From contig NZ_RPEN01000158.1 in assembly GCF_003991405.1 (NCBI RefSeq), positions 372,001 through 436,000 of the forward strand: a DNA stretch of 64,000 nt. The letters are read 5' to 3'. The translations under genes were made by a program, and so were the position numbers. This DNA is from Pseudorhodobacter sp. E13 (GTDB taxonomy: Bacteria; Pseudomonadota; Alphaproteobacteria; Rhodobacterales; Rhodobacteraceae). The notes beneath the pieces are model-generated. The model was not told where the DNA came from. It did not search any database and saw only the letters and a list, made by a program, of their open reading frames with translations. This document shows, piece after piece, positions 1 through 7,832 of the stretch; the first letter of the stretch is position 1; each line of letters begins with the position of its first letter.

Positions 1-366
1 ATCCGCAGCTTGCTGAAGCTGAAACCGAAACAGACCCTGATCCACATCCTTGCCCTGCATCTGGCCGAAGCCATGCCCTTTTGCCTGGAAGATCGCTGGG
101 TCAACCCAGACGCCGTGCCCGAATTTGCCGATGCAGACCTGTCGGCCATCAGCGCCAATGAATGGCTGGTGCAAAACGCCGCCTTTTCCGCTGGTGATTT
201 TGCCTTTGGCGCCAGCGCCGCCACGGCCGAGGCCGCAACTCACTTAAACTGCCCCTCCGGCGCGCCGCTCTTCACGGTCGAGCGCACCACCTGGGCCGCC
301 GCCCTGCCGATCACCGCCGTCTGCTTGTCTTACGCCCCCGGCTACAAGATGCGTGCCGAAATCTGA
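1..366 (+). CDS. hutC: HutC-like GntR-family repressor, C-terminal part (5' end outside window)
   Basis: The reading frame is open from the first base of the window to TGA at 364-366, so only about the last 121 residues are seen. They match the UTRA effector-binding domain of the histidine-utilisation repressor HutC: the segment LEDRWVNP, then an acidic stretch, SANEWL, and a final beta-rich part with TVERTTW. The DNA-binding domain lies off the window. HutC senses urocanate and represses hut genes; no hut enzyme is visible here, so the assignment rests on the UTRA resemblance alone. A different UTRA-domain regulator is possible. Confidence 0.75.
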   Translation: MRSLLKLKPKQTLIHILALHLAEAMPFCLEDRWVNPDAVPEFADADLSAISANEWLVQNAAFSAGDFAFGASAATAEAATHLNCPSGAPLFTVERTTWAAALPITAVCLSYAPGYKMRAEI

Positions 367-376
367 CGCGCGCCCG

Positions 377-408
377 TTTCATCTTGGCAAAAATACCTGC
401 GCCGCAGG
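377..408 (-). terminator. Dispersed hairpin/T-tract element, copy A (after lysR)
   Basis: Read on the minus strand: CCTGCGGCGCAGG (perfect 5-bp stem), then TATTTTTG, then CCAAGATGAAA. It lies 22 bases past the lysR stop codon in terminator orientation. The stem differs from other copies (CCTCC/GGAGG) by a compensated base pair. Confidence 0.6.
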
Positions 409-429
409 CCTATTTTCCGCAGGAAAATT

Positions 430-1287
430 CTAACCCGTCGCACCATAGCCCTGCCGCAAGGCCGCGCGCAAAGCCTCAGCCACATCGCCCTTGGCCTGCC
501 CGCTATCATAAAGACAAATGTAGGACACACCCAGATCCGGCAGGCCTGCATTGGCGTCCAGCGCCACGCAGCCTTGGGCCACTTGCCCCTCAATCCGGGC
601 CGATACGCCCAAGCCCGCGGCAACCGTTGCCTCCACCACTGTCTCACTGTCACCGTCAAAGGCGTTTTCCCATGGGATACCCGCCGCGTCCAGCGCGGCA
701 TGGGCCACCGGGCGGAAGAAACAGGTTTCCTTGAAGGCCAGCCGCAAAGGCCGCAAGGCCGCCGCCCCCTGATCGGGCGAGCCGATCCAGACCAGACGCC
801 GCTTGGACAGCACTTCGGCCCCTTCGGGCGGCGGAAATTCGGTGGTCAGGATCATGTCAAACGCGCCGGCCTGAAACCCCTCTTTCAAGGTCTTGCTGTA
901 AGAGGACACCAGATTGATCCGCATTTTCGGGTAGCCGATCGACAGATCGCGCAAAATCGCCGGCATCTGGGGTGAGATGATGTCATAAGGCACGCCCAAC
1001 CGCAGTTCGGCATCAAAGCTTTGCGGCGCAAGCTGCATCAGCAATTCGTCATTCAGCGTCAAGATGCGCCGCGCATAGGAAATTAGCTTCTCCCCCTCGC
1101 TGGAGGGCGTCATTTTCCGCGCCGCCCGGTGAAAAAGCTGCACCCCCAGCGCCTCCTCCAGCCGCCGCACCTGCATCGACACCGCCGATTGCGTGAGGTT
1201 GAGCACACCCGCCGCGCGGGTCACGCCGCCGGTATCGGCCACCGCAATCACCGCGCGCAGGGCGTTGGTATCCAGATTTCGCGACAT
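430..1287 (-). CDS. LysR-family transcriptional regulator
   Basis: The product has about 285 residues, the usual LysR length. An N-terminal winged helix-turn-helix (GGVTRAAGVLNLTQSAVS around residues 21-38, followed by LEEALGVQLFHR) precedes a periplasmic-binding-like effector domain. I chose ATG at 1287 (MSRNLDTNALR) because LysR proteins normally start about there; an upstream ATG at 1320 would add 11 residues. The gene is divergent from the small DUF1127 gene at 1403, the usual geometry for autoregulation and control of the neighbour. The effector is not predictable from sequence. Confidence 0.9.
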   Translation of the reverse strand: MSRNLDTNALRAVIAVADTGGVTRAAGVLNLTQSAVSMQVRRLEEALGVQLFHRAARKMTPSSEGEKLISYARRILTLNDELLMQLAPQSFDAELRLGVPYDIISPQMPAILRDLSIGYPKMRINLVSSYSKTLKEGFQAGAFDMILTTEFPPPEGAEVLSKRRLVWIGSPDQGAAALRPLRLAFKETCFFRPVAHAALDAAGIPWENAFDGDSETVVEATVAAGLGVSARIEGQVAQGCVALDANAGLPDLGVSYICLYDSGQAKGDVAEALRAALRQGYGATG

Positions 1288-1402
1288 ATCAATTTCCGTG
1301 CGCTTAAGGCCAACAATCATTCATTTCCATGATGATGCACTGACTGCCATAAATCAATAACAAGAATGAATATGGCGCAATGCAACACGAAAGGAAATGC
1401 AA

Positions 1403-1627
1403 ATGCTGACCACCTCCGCCAAGACCTGCACAGTGCCCCCCATGCCCCAACCGGGTTTTCTGCCCCGGTTGCGGGCGCTGTTTGCCCTGCGCCGTGAACG
1501 CCGCGCCTTGGCGAAACTGCCCGGTGAGCGGTTGCGCGATATCGGTCTGACAGCGCAACAGGCACAGGCCGAAAGCCAGCGCCGGTTGTGGGATGTGCCG
1601 CCGCATTGGACGCGCCTGCGGCGATAG
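1403..1627 (+). CDS. DUF1127 domain small protein
   Basis: This 74-residue product is Arg-rich and carries the DUF1127 pattern near its end: LAKLPGERLRDIGLT, then QAQAESQRRLWD. ATG at 1403 has AAGGA seven bases upstream; the in-frame ATG at 1397 is too close to that site. DUF1127 proteins are short, basic and often involved in RNA- or stress-related regulation in alphaproteobacteria, but this one's role is not known. It is transcribed away from the LysR gene across a short shared promoter region (1288-1402). Confidence 0.8.
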   Translation: MLTTSAKTCTVPPMPQPGFLPRLRALFALRRERRALAKLPGERLRDIGLTAQQAQAESQRRLWDVPPHWTRLRR

Positions 1628-1682
1628 CAACGGTTTTCCGGCGCTTGCCCTGCGGTTTTGGGGAAAATAAGTGACAGAAATA

Positions 1683-1710
1683 CTTGATATCTATCCCACG
1701 TTTCCCAATA
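1683..1710 (+). promoter_or_regulatory. Candidate RpoH (sigma-32)-type promoter for the BI-1 gene
   Basis: CTTGAT at 1683-1688 and CCCAATA at 1704-1710 are separated by 15 bases, close to the heat-shock sigma factor pattern CTTGAA/CCCCAT. The BI-1 start codon is 63 bases further on. This is a pattern match only. Confidence 0.35.
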
Positions 1711-1773
1711 TTCTGTGTTAAGCGGGTGTTGCAGAACGGCGATCCCGCAAAAAGAGTTCAACCGGAGGCTTAA

Positions 1774-2553
1774 ATGGCTGAATATCAAACTATCAATTCG
1801 GTCGGCGCAGGCACCCGCACCGCGCAGATCGATGCTGGCCTTCGGGCCCATATGAACAAGGTCTACGGGCTGATGTCGATCGGCATGTTGCTGACGGGGG
1901 CCGCCGCTTGGGCGATTTCCGGGCTGGCTGTGACGACAGACCCCGCGCTGGCAACGGTGCAGATGGGCAATGGCATGATGCTGACCAGCCTTGGTCAGGC
2001 GCTGTATCTTTCGCCGCTGAAATGGGTGGTGATGTTTGCCCCGCTCGTCATGGTCTTTGCCTTTGGCGCTGTGATCAACCGTTTGTCCTATGGCGCGGCG
2101 CAGCTGTTCTTTTACGCCTATGCGGCGCTGATGGGCGTGTCGCTGTCCTCGATTTTTCTGGTCTATACCGGCACCTCGATCGCGCAGACCTTCCTGATCA
2201 CCGCAATCGCCTTTGCGGGTCTGTCGCTGTATGGCTACACCACCAAGAAGGATCTGTCCGGCATGGGCACCTTCCTGATGATGGGCCTGATCGGCTTGTT
2301 CGTGGCGATGATCGTGAACCTGTTCCTCGCCTCCTCGGCGCTGGCCTTCGCGATTTCGGTGATCGGCGTGCTGATCTTTGCGGGTCTGACCGCCTATGAC
2401 ACGCAGTCGATCAAGAACGAATATATTGCCCATGCCCAGCATGGCGATAGCGAATGGTTGGGCAAGTCGGCGATCATGGGCGCGCTGCGTCTGTATCTCG
2501 ACTTCATCAACATGTTCATGTTCTTGCTGCAATTCCTGGGCAACCGCGAATAA
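1774..2553 (+). CDS. Bax inhibitor-1/YccA (YbhL-like) family inner-membrane protein
   Basis: The 259-residue product has a roughly 30-residue polar N-terminus and then about seven hydrophobic segments, the layout of the BI-1/TMBIM family. The C-terminal part GLTAYDTQSIKNEY and LYLDFINMFMFLLQFLGNRE-like end are typical of bacterial YbhL/YccA proteins. GGAGG lies 7 bases before ATG 1774. Bacterial members are linked to membrane protein quality control (YccA with FtsH) or to proton/calcium leak; which applies here is not shown. The gene stands alone and ends at a strong terminator. Confidence 0.9.
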   Translation: MAEYQTINSVGAGTRTAQIDAGLRAHMNKVYGLMSIGMLLTGAAAWAISGLAVTTDPALATVQMGNGMMLTSLGQALYLSPLKWVVMFAPLVMVFAFGAVINRLSYGAAQLFFYAYAALMGVSLSSIFLVYTGTSIAQTFLITAIAFAGLSLYGYTTKKDLSGMGTFLMMGLIGLFVAMIVNLFLASSALAFAISVIGVLIFAGLTAYDTQSIKNEYIAHAQHGDSEWLGKSAIMGALRLYLDFINMFMFLLQFLGNRE

Positions 2554-2579
2554 GCGGATGATCCGACGGAAATAAACGG

Positions 2580-2608
2580 AAAGGCCGGGGCAAAACCCCG
2601 GCCTTTTT
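2580..2608 (+). terminator. Rho-independent terminator after the BI-1 gene
   Basis: AAAGGCCGGGG, loop CAAA, CCCCGGCCTTTTT. The stem has A and T runs on both sides, so it could act in both directions between the convergent BI-1 and GNAT genes; the GNAT stop codon overlaps its edge. Confidence 0.85.
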
Positions 2609-3123
2609 CATGGCGAGAGGATGCAAACCATCCGCACCGAAGGAAACAGGGTGCCGCCCGGCAGTTGCACGTCTTCTGCGGCCAGCACCGCAAACCCCAT
2701 CGCCTGATAGAAGGGCACGGCGGTCAGGGTGGACAGGCAGCCCAGACGCTGCATCCCTGCCGCCCGTGCCTCATCCATCACCCGCTGCATCAAGCTGCGC
2801 GCAATGCCAAGGCGCAGGCAGTCTGGATCGGTGGCCACATGGCGGATATGACCCATTTCGGGATCGGTTTCTTTGGCCGAAGGGTCGTTCTGCGTCCAGC
2901 CCCCTGCCCCAACAACCCTGTCACCGCGCAAGGCCAGCCAATAGGTGCCACAGGCCAACAGCTCGGGCCGTGCGCGGGTGATGCGTGGCAGCGCCACAGA
3001 CAGCAGCTCGGGCGCGTAGGACGCGGCCAGCAACGCGGGATAGCTGCGCGCCAGCAAGCCATCTACAGCGGCCTGATCTGCGGGTGTGGCGGGGCGCAAG
3101 GAAAGCATCTGTTGGTCTGTCAT
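2608..3123 (-). CDS. GNAT-family N-acetyltransferase
   Basis: The 171-residue product carries the GNAT acetyl-CoA site: VATDPDCLRLGIARSL (R-x-x-G-x-A pattern) around residues 95-110, followed by the helix RVMDEARAAG and the C-terminal strand/loop VPFYQAMGF. It probably acetylates a small molecule or protein amine; the substrate cannot be told. ATG 3123 (MTDQQML) is preferred over TTG 3129. It is transcribed from the spacer that also holds the rpmG terminator. Confidence 0.85.
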   Translation of the reverse strand: MTDQQMLSLRPATPADQAAVDGLLARSYPALLAASYAPELLSVALPRITRARPELLACGTYWLALRGDRVVGAGGWTQNDPSAKETDPEMGHIRHVATDPDCLRLGIARSLMQRVMDEARAAGMQRLGCLSTLTAVPFYQAMGFAVLAAEDVQLPGGTLFPSVRMVCILSP

Positions 3124-3165
3124 GGTCAAACCCCAAAGCGTTTCCGGATTTCATTGAAACAACGC

Positions 3166-3213
3166 ATCGCCAATATCCCGAGAGCGCCGCAGGCGTGGCA
3201 GGGTATTGGCGAT
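3166..3213. other. Imperfect 48-nt stem-loop between GNAT and rpmG
   Basis: ATCGCCAATATCCC (3166-3179) and GGGTATTGGCGAT (3201-3213) are complementary except for one bulged base, and the loop holds a second small stem (GCGCC/GGCGT). It sits 42 bases upstream of the GNAT start codon. Function unknown; it could be a leader structure or a degenerate palindromic repeat. Confidence 0.4.
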
Positions 3214-3236
3214 TCAACTTTAACTGGAAATGCTGT

Positions 3237-3270
3237 GAAAACAGAAAAAGCCGCACCAACTGGTGCGGCC
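3237..3270 (-). terminator. Rho-independent terminator of rpmG
   Basis: On the minus strand GCCGCACC-AGTT-GGTGCGGC is followed by TTTTTCTGTTTT. It begins 27 bases after the rpmG stop codon. Confidence 0.9.
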
Positions 3271-3296
3271 CTGTCTTTGGTCCGGTATGGCAGATC

Positions 3297-3464
3297 TTAC
3301 TTGATCTTGCCTTCCTTATACTCAACATGCTCACGCTTGACCGGGTCATACTTACGCACAACCATCTTTTCGGTCATGGTGCGGGCATTCTTCTTGGTCA
3401 CATAGAAGTGCCCGGTGCCCGCCGTCGAGTTCAGACGGATCTTGATCGTCGTCGGCTTCGCCAT
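3297..3464 (-). CDS. rpmG: 50S ribosomal protein L33
   Basis: The 55-residue basic product begins [14 protein letters not shown] and contains [16 protein letters not shown] and the C-terminal [12 protein letters not shown], all diagnostic of L33. It lacks the CxxC pairs of zinc-binding L33 paralogues, so it is the zinc-independent form. It is a structural component of the large ribosomal subunit near the E site. GGAGAAA lies just before ATG 3464 and an intrinsic terminator follows, so it is probably a single-gene transcript. Confidence 0.97.
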   Translation of the reverse strand: MAKPTTIKIRLNSTAGTGHFYVTKKNARTMTEKMVVRKYDPVKREHVEYKEGKIK

Positions 3465-3639
3465 AGTCGTTTCTCCTGCAGCCCGAGCCCGATTTGGCCC
3501 GGTGAAATTCTAATGAGGCTGCCTTTTACCCGCGCGGGGGGCAGAGTCAACTGGCAATCGGCAGATTTTCTGGGGATCGGCTATCAAAATGAACGCCTGC
3601 GGCGTAAGCCTTGTTTTTTGGGCGCTCCGCGCCCGTTTG

Positions 3640-3672
3640 CCTCCGGCGGAGGTATTTTTGCCAAGATGAAAT
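3640..3672 (+). repeat. Dispersed hairpin/T-tract element, copy B
   Basis: CCTCCGGCGGAGG, then TATTTTTG, then CCAAGATGAAA on the plus strand. No plus-strand gene precedes it. It lies 11 bases beyond the 3' end of rnpB and antisense to it, so it cannot terminate rnpB; it may stop antisense transcription. Confidence 0.6.
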
Positions 3673-3682
3673 CAAGGGGGAA

Positions 3683-4100
3683 ATGCGCGGATGGCCTGTA
3701 AGCCGGATTTTGTTCCGGGAGTTGCCTCCCTTCGATGACCATTCCTCTGGCCCCAGTGTTACCACTGGGGTCTAGCTGCCAACCCGGGCCTCTGGGCTGA
3801 AGCGTCCCTGCGGCGGTATTGGTTGCCCAACCTGCCCGCGTGAGGCCCCTATTCGGCATTGCTCCGGGTGGGGCTTGCCTTGCCATCCGTGTTGCCACGT
3901 CTGCGGTGGGCTCTTACCCCACCGTTTCACCATTGCCCCGACATGCGAGGCGTTCTCTTCTCTGTGGCGCTTTCCCTTGGGTTACCCCAGCCGGGCGTTA
4001 CCCGGCACCCTTGCCTCATGGAGTCCGGACTTTCCTCGCATGGTGCGGTTTCCCTTGCGGGACTACGAACCACACGCGGTCATCCGGCCATCCGCGCGTG
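3683..4100 (-). ncRNA. rnpB: RNase P RNA (bacterial class A)
   Basis: The minus strand shows the hallmark 5' block GAGGAAAGTCCGGACTCC (complement of about 4021-4038) and, near the 3' end, AAATCCGGCTTACAGGCC (complement of about 3694-3711). The two ends form P1: GCGCGGATGGCC (complement of 4087-4098) pairs with GGCCATCCGCGC (complement of 3685-3696). The length, about 415 nt, fits. It is the catalytic RNA that matures tRNA 5' ends. Its 5' end is only about 8 bases past the stop codon of the upstream amidase gene, so its promoter must lie inside that gene or it is cotranscribed. Exact ends are estimated from P1. Confidence 0.95.
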
Positions 4101-4107
4101 GTGGGGC

Positions 4108-4773
4108 TTACGCCTGTGGCGCGCTTTGGTCAACGCCAAAGCGTTGGGCGAGGTTTTGCGCAAGGGCGGCATCTATCGCATCCAGCGGGCCGCGCGCCCA
4201 AGGCCGAAAGCGCAGGCGGAAGGCGGTGAGCAGCTGGTCCGGTGCGGCGGGGTAGCCGAAAGCTTGGGCATGGGTGGCAAAGGTAGCGGGGTCGCCCTGC
4301 CCTGCGGCCTCGGGCCAGACAGAGAGCCCGCCGCGCGCGAGGCGGTGCCAGTCAAATCGCGCGCCGGGGTCGGATTTGCGGCCCGGTGCCATATCGGAAT
4401 GGCCGAGGATCGCCTGTGGTGGGATCGCCCAACGCGCCATGACGCCTGCCAGCAGCGCCTCCAGCGCCTGCATCTGCGGCTCGGCAAAGGGTTCGAACCC
4501 GTCATTCGCCAGTTCGATGCCGATGGAACGGGAATTCATGTCCGTCAGCCCCCGCCAGGACCCCGCCCCGGCATGCCAGGCGCGGGCGTCCTCGGGCACC
4601 AGGCTGTGCTGGGTTCCGTCATAGTCGATCAGATAATGGGCCGACACCTCATAGGCCGGGTCGCACAGCCTGTCGACCGCGGCGGCACAGCTTTCCATCG
4701 CGGTGTAATGGATCACCACGAATTCTGGCCGCAACCCATCCCGCCGTTCACCAAAATTGGGCGACAGCGGCAT
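4108..4773 (-). CDS. N-acetylmuramoyl-L-alanine amidase (AmpD-like, Amidase_2)
   Basis: The 221-residue product has the AmpD active-site set: H22 (VVIHYTAM), E87 (IGIELAN), H125 and D135 in GHSDMAPGRKSDPG, with K133. The 10-residue H-to-D and 8-residue H-to-K spacings match AmpD. It cleaves the lactyl-L-Ala bond of muropeptides in cell-wall recycling. No signal peptide is visible, so it should be cytoplasmic. It follows the lipoprotein gene by 6 bases (likely one transcript) and its stop codon almost touches the rnpB 5' end. Confidence 0.92.
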   Translation of the reverse strand: MPLSPNFGERRDGLRPEFVVIHYTAMESCAAAVDRLCDPAYEVSAHYLIDYDGTQHSLVPEDARAWHAGAGSWRGLTDMNSRSIGIELANDGFEPFAEPQMQALEALLAGVMARWAIPPQAILGHSDMAPGRKSDPGARFDWHRLARGGLSVWPEAAGQGDPATFATHAQAFGYPAAPDQLLTAFRLRFRPWARGPLDAIDAALAQNLAQRFGVDQSAPQA

Positions 4774-4779
4774 GAGCGA

Positions 4780-5523
4780 TCAGCGCAGCGCGTTGCGGAA
4801 GGGGCGCGGGTCCCATCCGCAGGCGAAACCGTCGCCATCCGGGTCCAGCCCTTCACGGTCCTTATCGGGACCGCCTTTGGCCAAGAACGCCTCTTGCGCC
4901 AGATCAGGCGAAGCGTATTTGGCGCAGGTGATCAGCGGGTCCTTTTGGAACAGGCTGCCGCGCTTATACATCTGGGTGCCGGGGGCGTGGGTGGTCGCAA
5001 GCGCGAATTGCACGATATTCGGGCCGTTGTCGCCGCTGCGCTGTGGCAGGGCCGTGGGGGCGACCACCTCATATTGTGCGCGCTGGCGGGCCAGACGTTC
5101 GGCATCGCTTTCGATGGTTTCGCGGGCGGCAACGGCGCTGAAATCCTGCTCGTCGGAAATGCCGGTGCTGCGGCGCATCTCGCCCGATTCTTCCTTGATG
5201 CCGATGGGGGCGCCGCCACGCGGACGGGTGCCCGCAGGTGACGCGGTGGTGGTGCTGGCCGGGTCCTGGCCAATCACCCGGCCCGTGGGCACGGCTGTCC
5301 GGCCTTCGGCATTGTCGATCGCGGCGGCAGCGGTTTCGGTCGAGAACACAGGCTGCGCCGGGGTTACTGCGGTCAGCGGCTGGCCTGCGCCTTGCTGTGC
5401 CGCCTCACGCTGGCGCACATATTCCGAGTAATCGCCAAAGCCGACCCCTGCCCCGGAATCCGGAACAGGCGTCGAACAGGCGGCGAGGGCCAGAGCGGCC
5501 GTCAAATATTTAAGCGATTTCAT
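4780..5523 (-). CDS. Lipoprotein with Excalibur-like C-terminus
   Basis: The 247-residue product starts with a lipoprotein signal ending LAAC (Cys16). The middle is low-complexity, rich in Ala/Thr/Pro. The last 60 residues are better ordered: PLITCAKYASPDLAQEAFL and then GLDPDGDGFACGWDPRPFR, which resembles the Excalibur motif (DxDxDGxxC), a calcium-binding-like fold of extracellular proteins. With the amidase directly downstream, an envelope or peptidoglycan-related role is plausible but not shown. Confidence 0.75.
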   Translation of the reverse strand: MKSLKYLTAALALAACSTPVPDSGAGVGFGDYSEYVRQREAAQQGAGQPLTAVTPAQPVFSTETAAAAIDNAEGRTAVPTGRVIGQDPASTTTASPAGTRPRGGAPIGIKEESGEMRRSTGISDEQDFSAVAARETIESDAERLARQRAQYEVVAPTALPQRSGDNGPNIVQFALATTHAPGTQMYKRGSLFQKDPLITCAKYASPDLAQEAFLAKGGPDKDREGLDPDGDGFACGWDPRPFRNALR

Positions 5524-5559
5524 GCGCTACTCCGGTAGCAAATGGTTCAGCGCTGGCGT

Positions 5560-7041
5560 TTACCACCATTTTCCGGGTTTGGCTACAAAGCCCGCCGCCT
5601 GTTCAAGCACATAGGCGTGATTCAGCAAGCCAGCCTCATCCCAGGGTTTGCCGATCAGTTGCAGACCCAAGGGCAAGCCCTGCGCATCCTGCCCCACGGG
5701 CACCGAAATCCCCGGCAGGCCCGCAAGGTTCACCGTCACGGTAAACACGTCATTCAGATACATCTGAATCGGGTCGGCATTCGCCATTTCCCCCAGCCCG
5801 AAGGCGGCAGAGGGCGTGGCAGGCGTCAGGATCGCATCCACACCGGCGGCAAACGCCTGATCGAAGTCGCGCTTGATCAGGGCGCGGACGCGGCGGGCGC
5901 GGTTGTAATAGGCATCGTAGAACCCGGCGCTGAGCACATAAGTCCCTATCATCACGCGGCGCTGCACCTCATGGCCGAAGCCTTCGGCGCGGGTTTTTTC
6001 ATACATCTCGGTAATGCCATCGCCTGCTTTCAGATTGGCGCGGTGGCCATAGCGCACCCCGTCATAGCGGGCGAGGTTCGAGGAGGCCTCGGCAGGCGCG
6101 ATCACATAATAGGCCGGCAGCGCATATTTCGTATGCGGCAGGGAAATATCGACAATCTCCGCCCCCGCATCCTTCAGCATCGCGGTGCCATCGGCCCACA
6201 GCTTTTCAATCTCGGCGGGCATGCCATCCATACGGTATTCGCGCGGAATGCCGATTTTCTTGCCGCGGATATCGCCGGTTAGCGCCGCCTCAAAATCCGG
6301 CACGGGCAAGTCGGCGCTGGTGCTGTCTTTCGGGTCATGGCCGCACATCGCGCCCAGCATGATCGCCGCATCGCGCACCGATTTCGTCATCGGCCCCGCC
6401 TGATCGAGCGAGGAGGCAAAGGCCACCACGCCCCAACGGCTGACGCGGCCATAGGTCGGCTTGATACCCACAATACCGGTAAAGGCCGCAGGCTGACGGA
6501 TGGAGCCGCCGGTATCGGTGCCGGTTGCGGCAAGGCACATATCGGCCGCCACCGCCGCCGCCGACCCACCAGAGGAGCCGCCCGGCGTCAACTGCCTGTC
6601 ATCAACCTTCCACGGGTTGATCGCGTTTCCGTAACAGGATGTTTCATTCGACGAGCCCATCGCGAATTCATCCATGTTCAGCTTGCCCAGCATCACCGCG
6701 CCCGCGTTGAAAAGCTGGGTGGTGACGGTGGATTCGTATTCCGGTTTGAAGCCTTTCAGGATGTTGCTGGCCGCCTGCGAAGGCACGCCCTTGGTGCAGA
6801 ACAGATCCTTGATCCCCAGCGGGATGCCGCACATTGCGGGGGCATCGCCGGCCTTGATGCGGGCATCGGCGGCGCGGGCCATATCCAGCGCGATCTCGGG
6901 CGTTTTGTGAACAAAGGCGTTCAGCCCGTCCCCCGCATCCATCGCGGTCAGGCAGGCCATGGTCAGATCGACCGCCGTTGTGTCGCCCTTGCGCAGCGCA
7001 TCGCGGGCGGCACTGATGGTGAGTTCGTTCAGATGTGTCAT
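5560..7041 (-). CDS. gatA: Asp/Glu-tRNA amidotransferase subunit A
   Basis: The 493-residue product is a full-length amidase-signature protein. The catalytic triad is visible: K78 (GIPLGIKDL), the Ser pair in [10 protein letters not shown] around 156-157, and S180 in [13 protein letters not shown]. As the glutaminase subunit of GatCAB it supplies ammonia to convert Glu-tRNA(Gln) (and Asp-tRNA(Asn)) to the amide forms. Its ATG overlaps the gatC stop by 4 bases, so the two are translationally coupled. gatB is not in the window. Confidence 0.97.
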   Translation of the reverse strand: MTHLNELTISAARDALRKGDTTAVDLTMACLTAMDAGDGLNAFVHKTPEIALDMARAADARIKAGDAPAMCGIPLGIKDLFCTKGVPSQAASNILKGFKPEYESTVTTQLFNAGAVMLGKLNMDEFAMGSSNETSCYGNAINPWKVDDRQLTPGGSSGGSAAAVAADMCLAATGTDTGGSIRQPAAFTGIVGIKPTYGRVSRWGVVAFASSLDQAGPMTKSVRDAAIMLGAMCGHDPKDSTSADLPVPDFEAALTGDIRGKKIGIPREYRMDGMPAEIEKLWADGTAMLKDAGAEIVDISLPHTKYALPAYYVIAPAEASSNLARYDGVRYGHRANLKAGDGITEMYEKTRAEGFGHEVQRRVMIGTYVLSAGFYDAYYNRARRVRALIKRDFDQAFAAGVDAILTPATPSAAFGLGEMANADPIQMYLNDVFTVTVNLAGLPGISVPVGQDAQGLPLGLQLIGKPWDEAGLLNHAYVLEQAAGFVAKPGKWW

Positions 7042-7325
7042 TCCACCACCTTCGGCACTGCAAAAAATCCTTCGCGGGCATCGGGGGCGTTTTTCAGGAT
7101 CTGCGCCTGAATATCGCCATCCGTCACCACATCCGCCCGCCGTTTCAGGCGCTGCGGCGTGACCGAGGTCATCGGCTCGACCCCCTCCACATCCACTTCG
7201 TTCAACTGCTCCATGAAGCCCAGAATTCCCGAGAGTTCCTGCGCGAGGGCGGGCAATTCCGCCTCTTCCACCCGGATCCGGGCGAGTTTCGCGACCTTGC
7301 GCGCGGTATCAATATCAATGGACAT
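7038..7325 (-). CDS. gatC: Asp/Glu-tRNA amidotransferase subunit C
   Basis: The 95-residue product has the GatC pattern: [36 protein letters not shown] and the C-terminal [12 protein letters not shown]. GatC is a small chaperone-like strap holding GatA and GatB together. ATG 7325 is chosen because the family starts near this point; the frame runs further upstream but through repeat DNA. It is the first gene of gatC-gatA. Confidence 0.95.
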   Translation of the reverse strand: MSIDIDTARKVAKLARIRVEEAELPALAQELSGILGFMEQLNEVDVEGVEPMTSVTPQRLKRRADVVTDGDIQAQILKNAPDAREGFFAVPKVVE

Positions 7326-7391
7326 GAGGGCCCCTTTTTCAGCGTTTCCCCCGTTTAACGCCGCAGCCGTTTGGGTGCAAGCGGGGGTGAG

Positions 7392-7497
7392 GCCCGGCGG
7401 GCCCCAGCCCGCGAAAATGGTCCGGGGGAGCATTTTCAGGGGTGAACGCCCGGCGGGCCCCAGCCCGCGAAAATGGTCTGGGGGAGCGTTTTCAGGG
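7392..7497. repeat. Tandem 56-bp REP-like repeat (two copies)
   Basis: Two 50-base units (7392-7441 and 7448-7497) differ at only two bases; period 56. Each holds GGCGGGCCCCAGCCCGCG and then a stem GAAAATG...CATTTTC around GTCCGGGGGAG (in the second copy the right arm is CGTTTTC, still G-T pairable). They lie 66 bases upstream of the gatC start, and 180 bases from a REP-transposase remnant. The rest of 7326-7678 contains an AT-rich patch at 7557-7600 (TAAAATGTTTTTG and a T run) but no gene that I can support. Confidence 0.85.
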
Positions 7498-7678
7498 TTG
7501 CGGAAGAAGGCGCGGTATCCGCAGCATGAATCGCGCGCGGAATGAATGGCAGCGCATTGATTTAAAATGTTTTTGTAAAATTTTTTAACCGGTTGTTAAC
7601 CCGCACCTGCAAGGAAATCGCGCCTTGTCTGGCAGGGTTTCAAGTATTCCGTAACCAAGTTCCGGCCAGACTGCGCCC

Positions 7679-7805
7679 ATGTCAAACGATATCCCCCCGT
7701 ATCCCCGCTGCATCCGTGTTCTTCACCGTGACCCTAGCCGCGCGGGGAACGGAAATTTTGGTCCAGCATATCGACGCGTTGCGCGCCGCCGTGCGCAGCA
7801 AATGA
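7679..7805 (+). pseudogene. REP-associated tyrosine transposase (RAYT, IS200-like) remnant
   Basis: The stretch after ATG 7679 begins MSNDIPPYPRC in one frame; after about codon 13 the frame must shift to read VFFTVTLAARGTEILVQH and DALRAAV, which is the N-terminus of RAYT proteins (a tyrosine transposase family that usually has FFTV near residue 15-20 and HIDxLRxA next). It stops at TGA 7803-7805 after about 42 codons, so the catalytic domain is missing. It ends 27 bases from the last gene of the ATPase/PIN-like module, suggesting that module or a deletion removed the rest. Confidence 0.65.
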
Positions 7806-7832
7806 GGCTGTTAAATCCCCCATTTAGGCATA

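Noticed and set aside
4486-4500. tRNA T-loop-like GGTTCGAACCC
   Set aside because: Lies inside the amidase coding sequence without the other tRNA arms.
3859-5241. Long open frame on the plus strand across rnpB and the amidase
   Set aside because: Antisense to well-supported rnpB and amidase; Arg/Gly/Ala-rich translation with no domain.
7392-7497. CRISPR array
   Set aside because: Only two copies, adjacent without spacers of normal length, and no cas genes.
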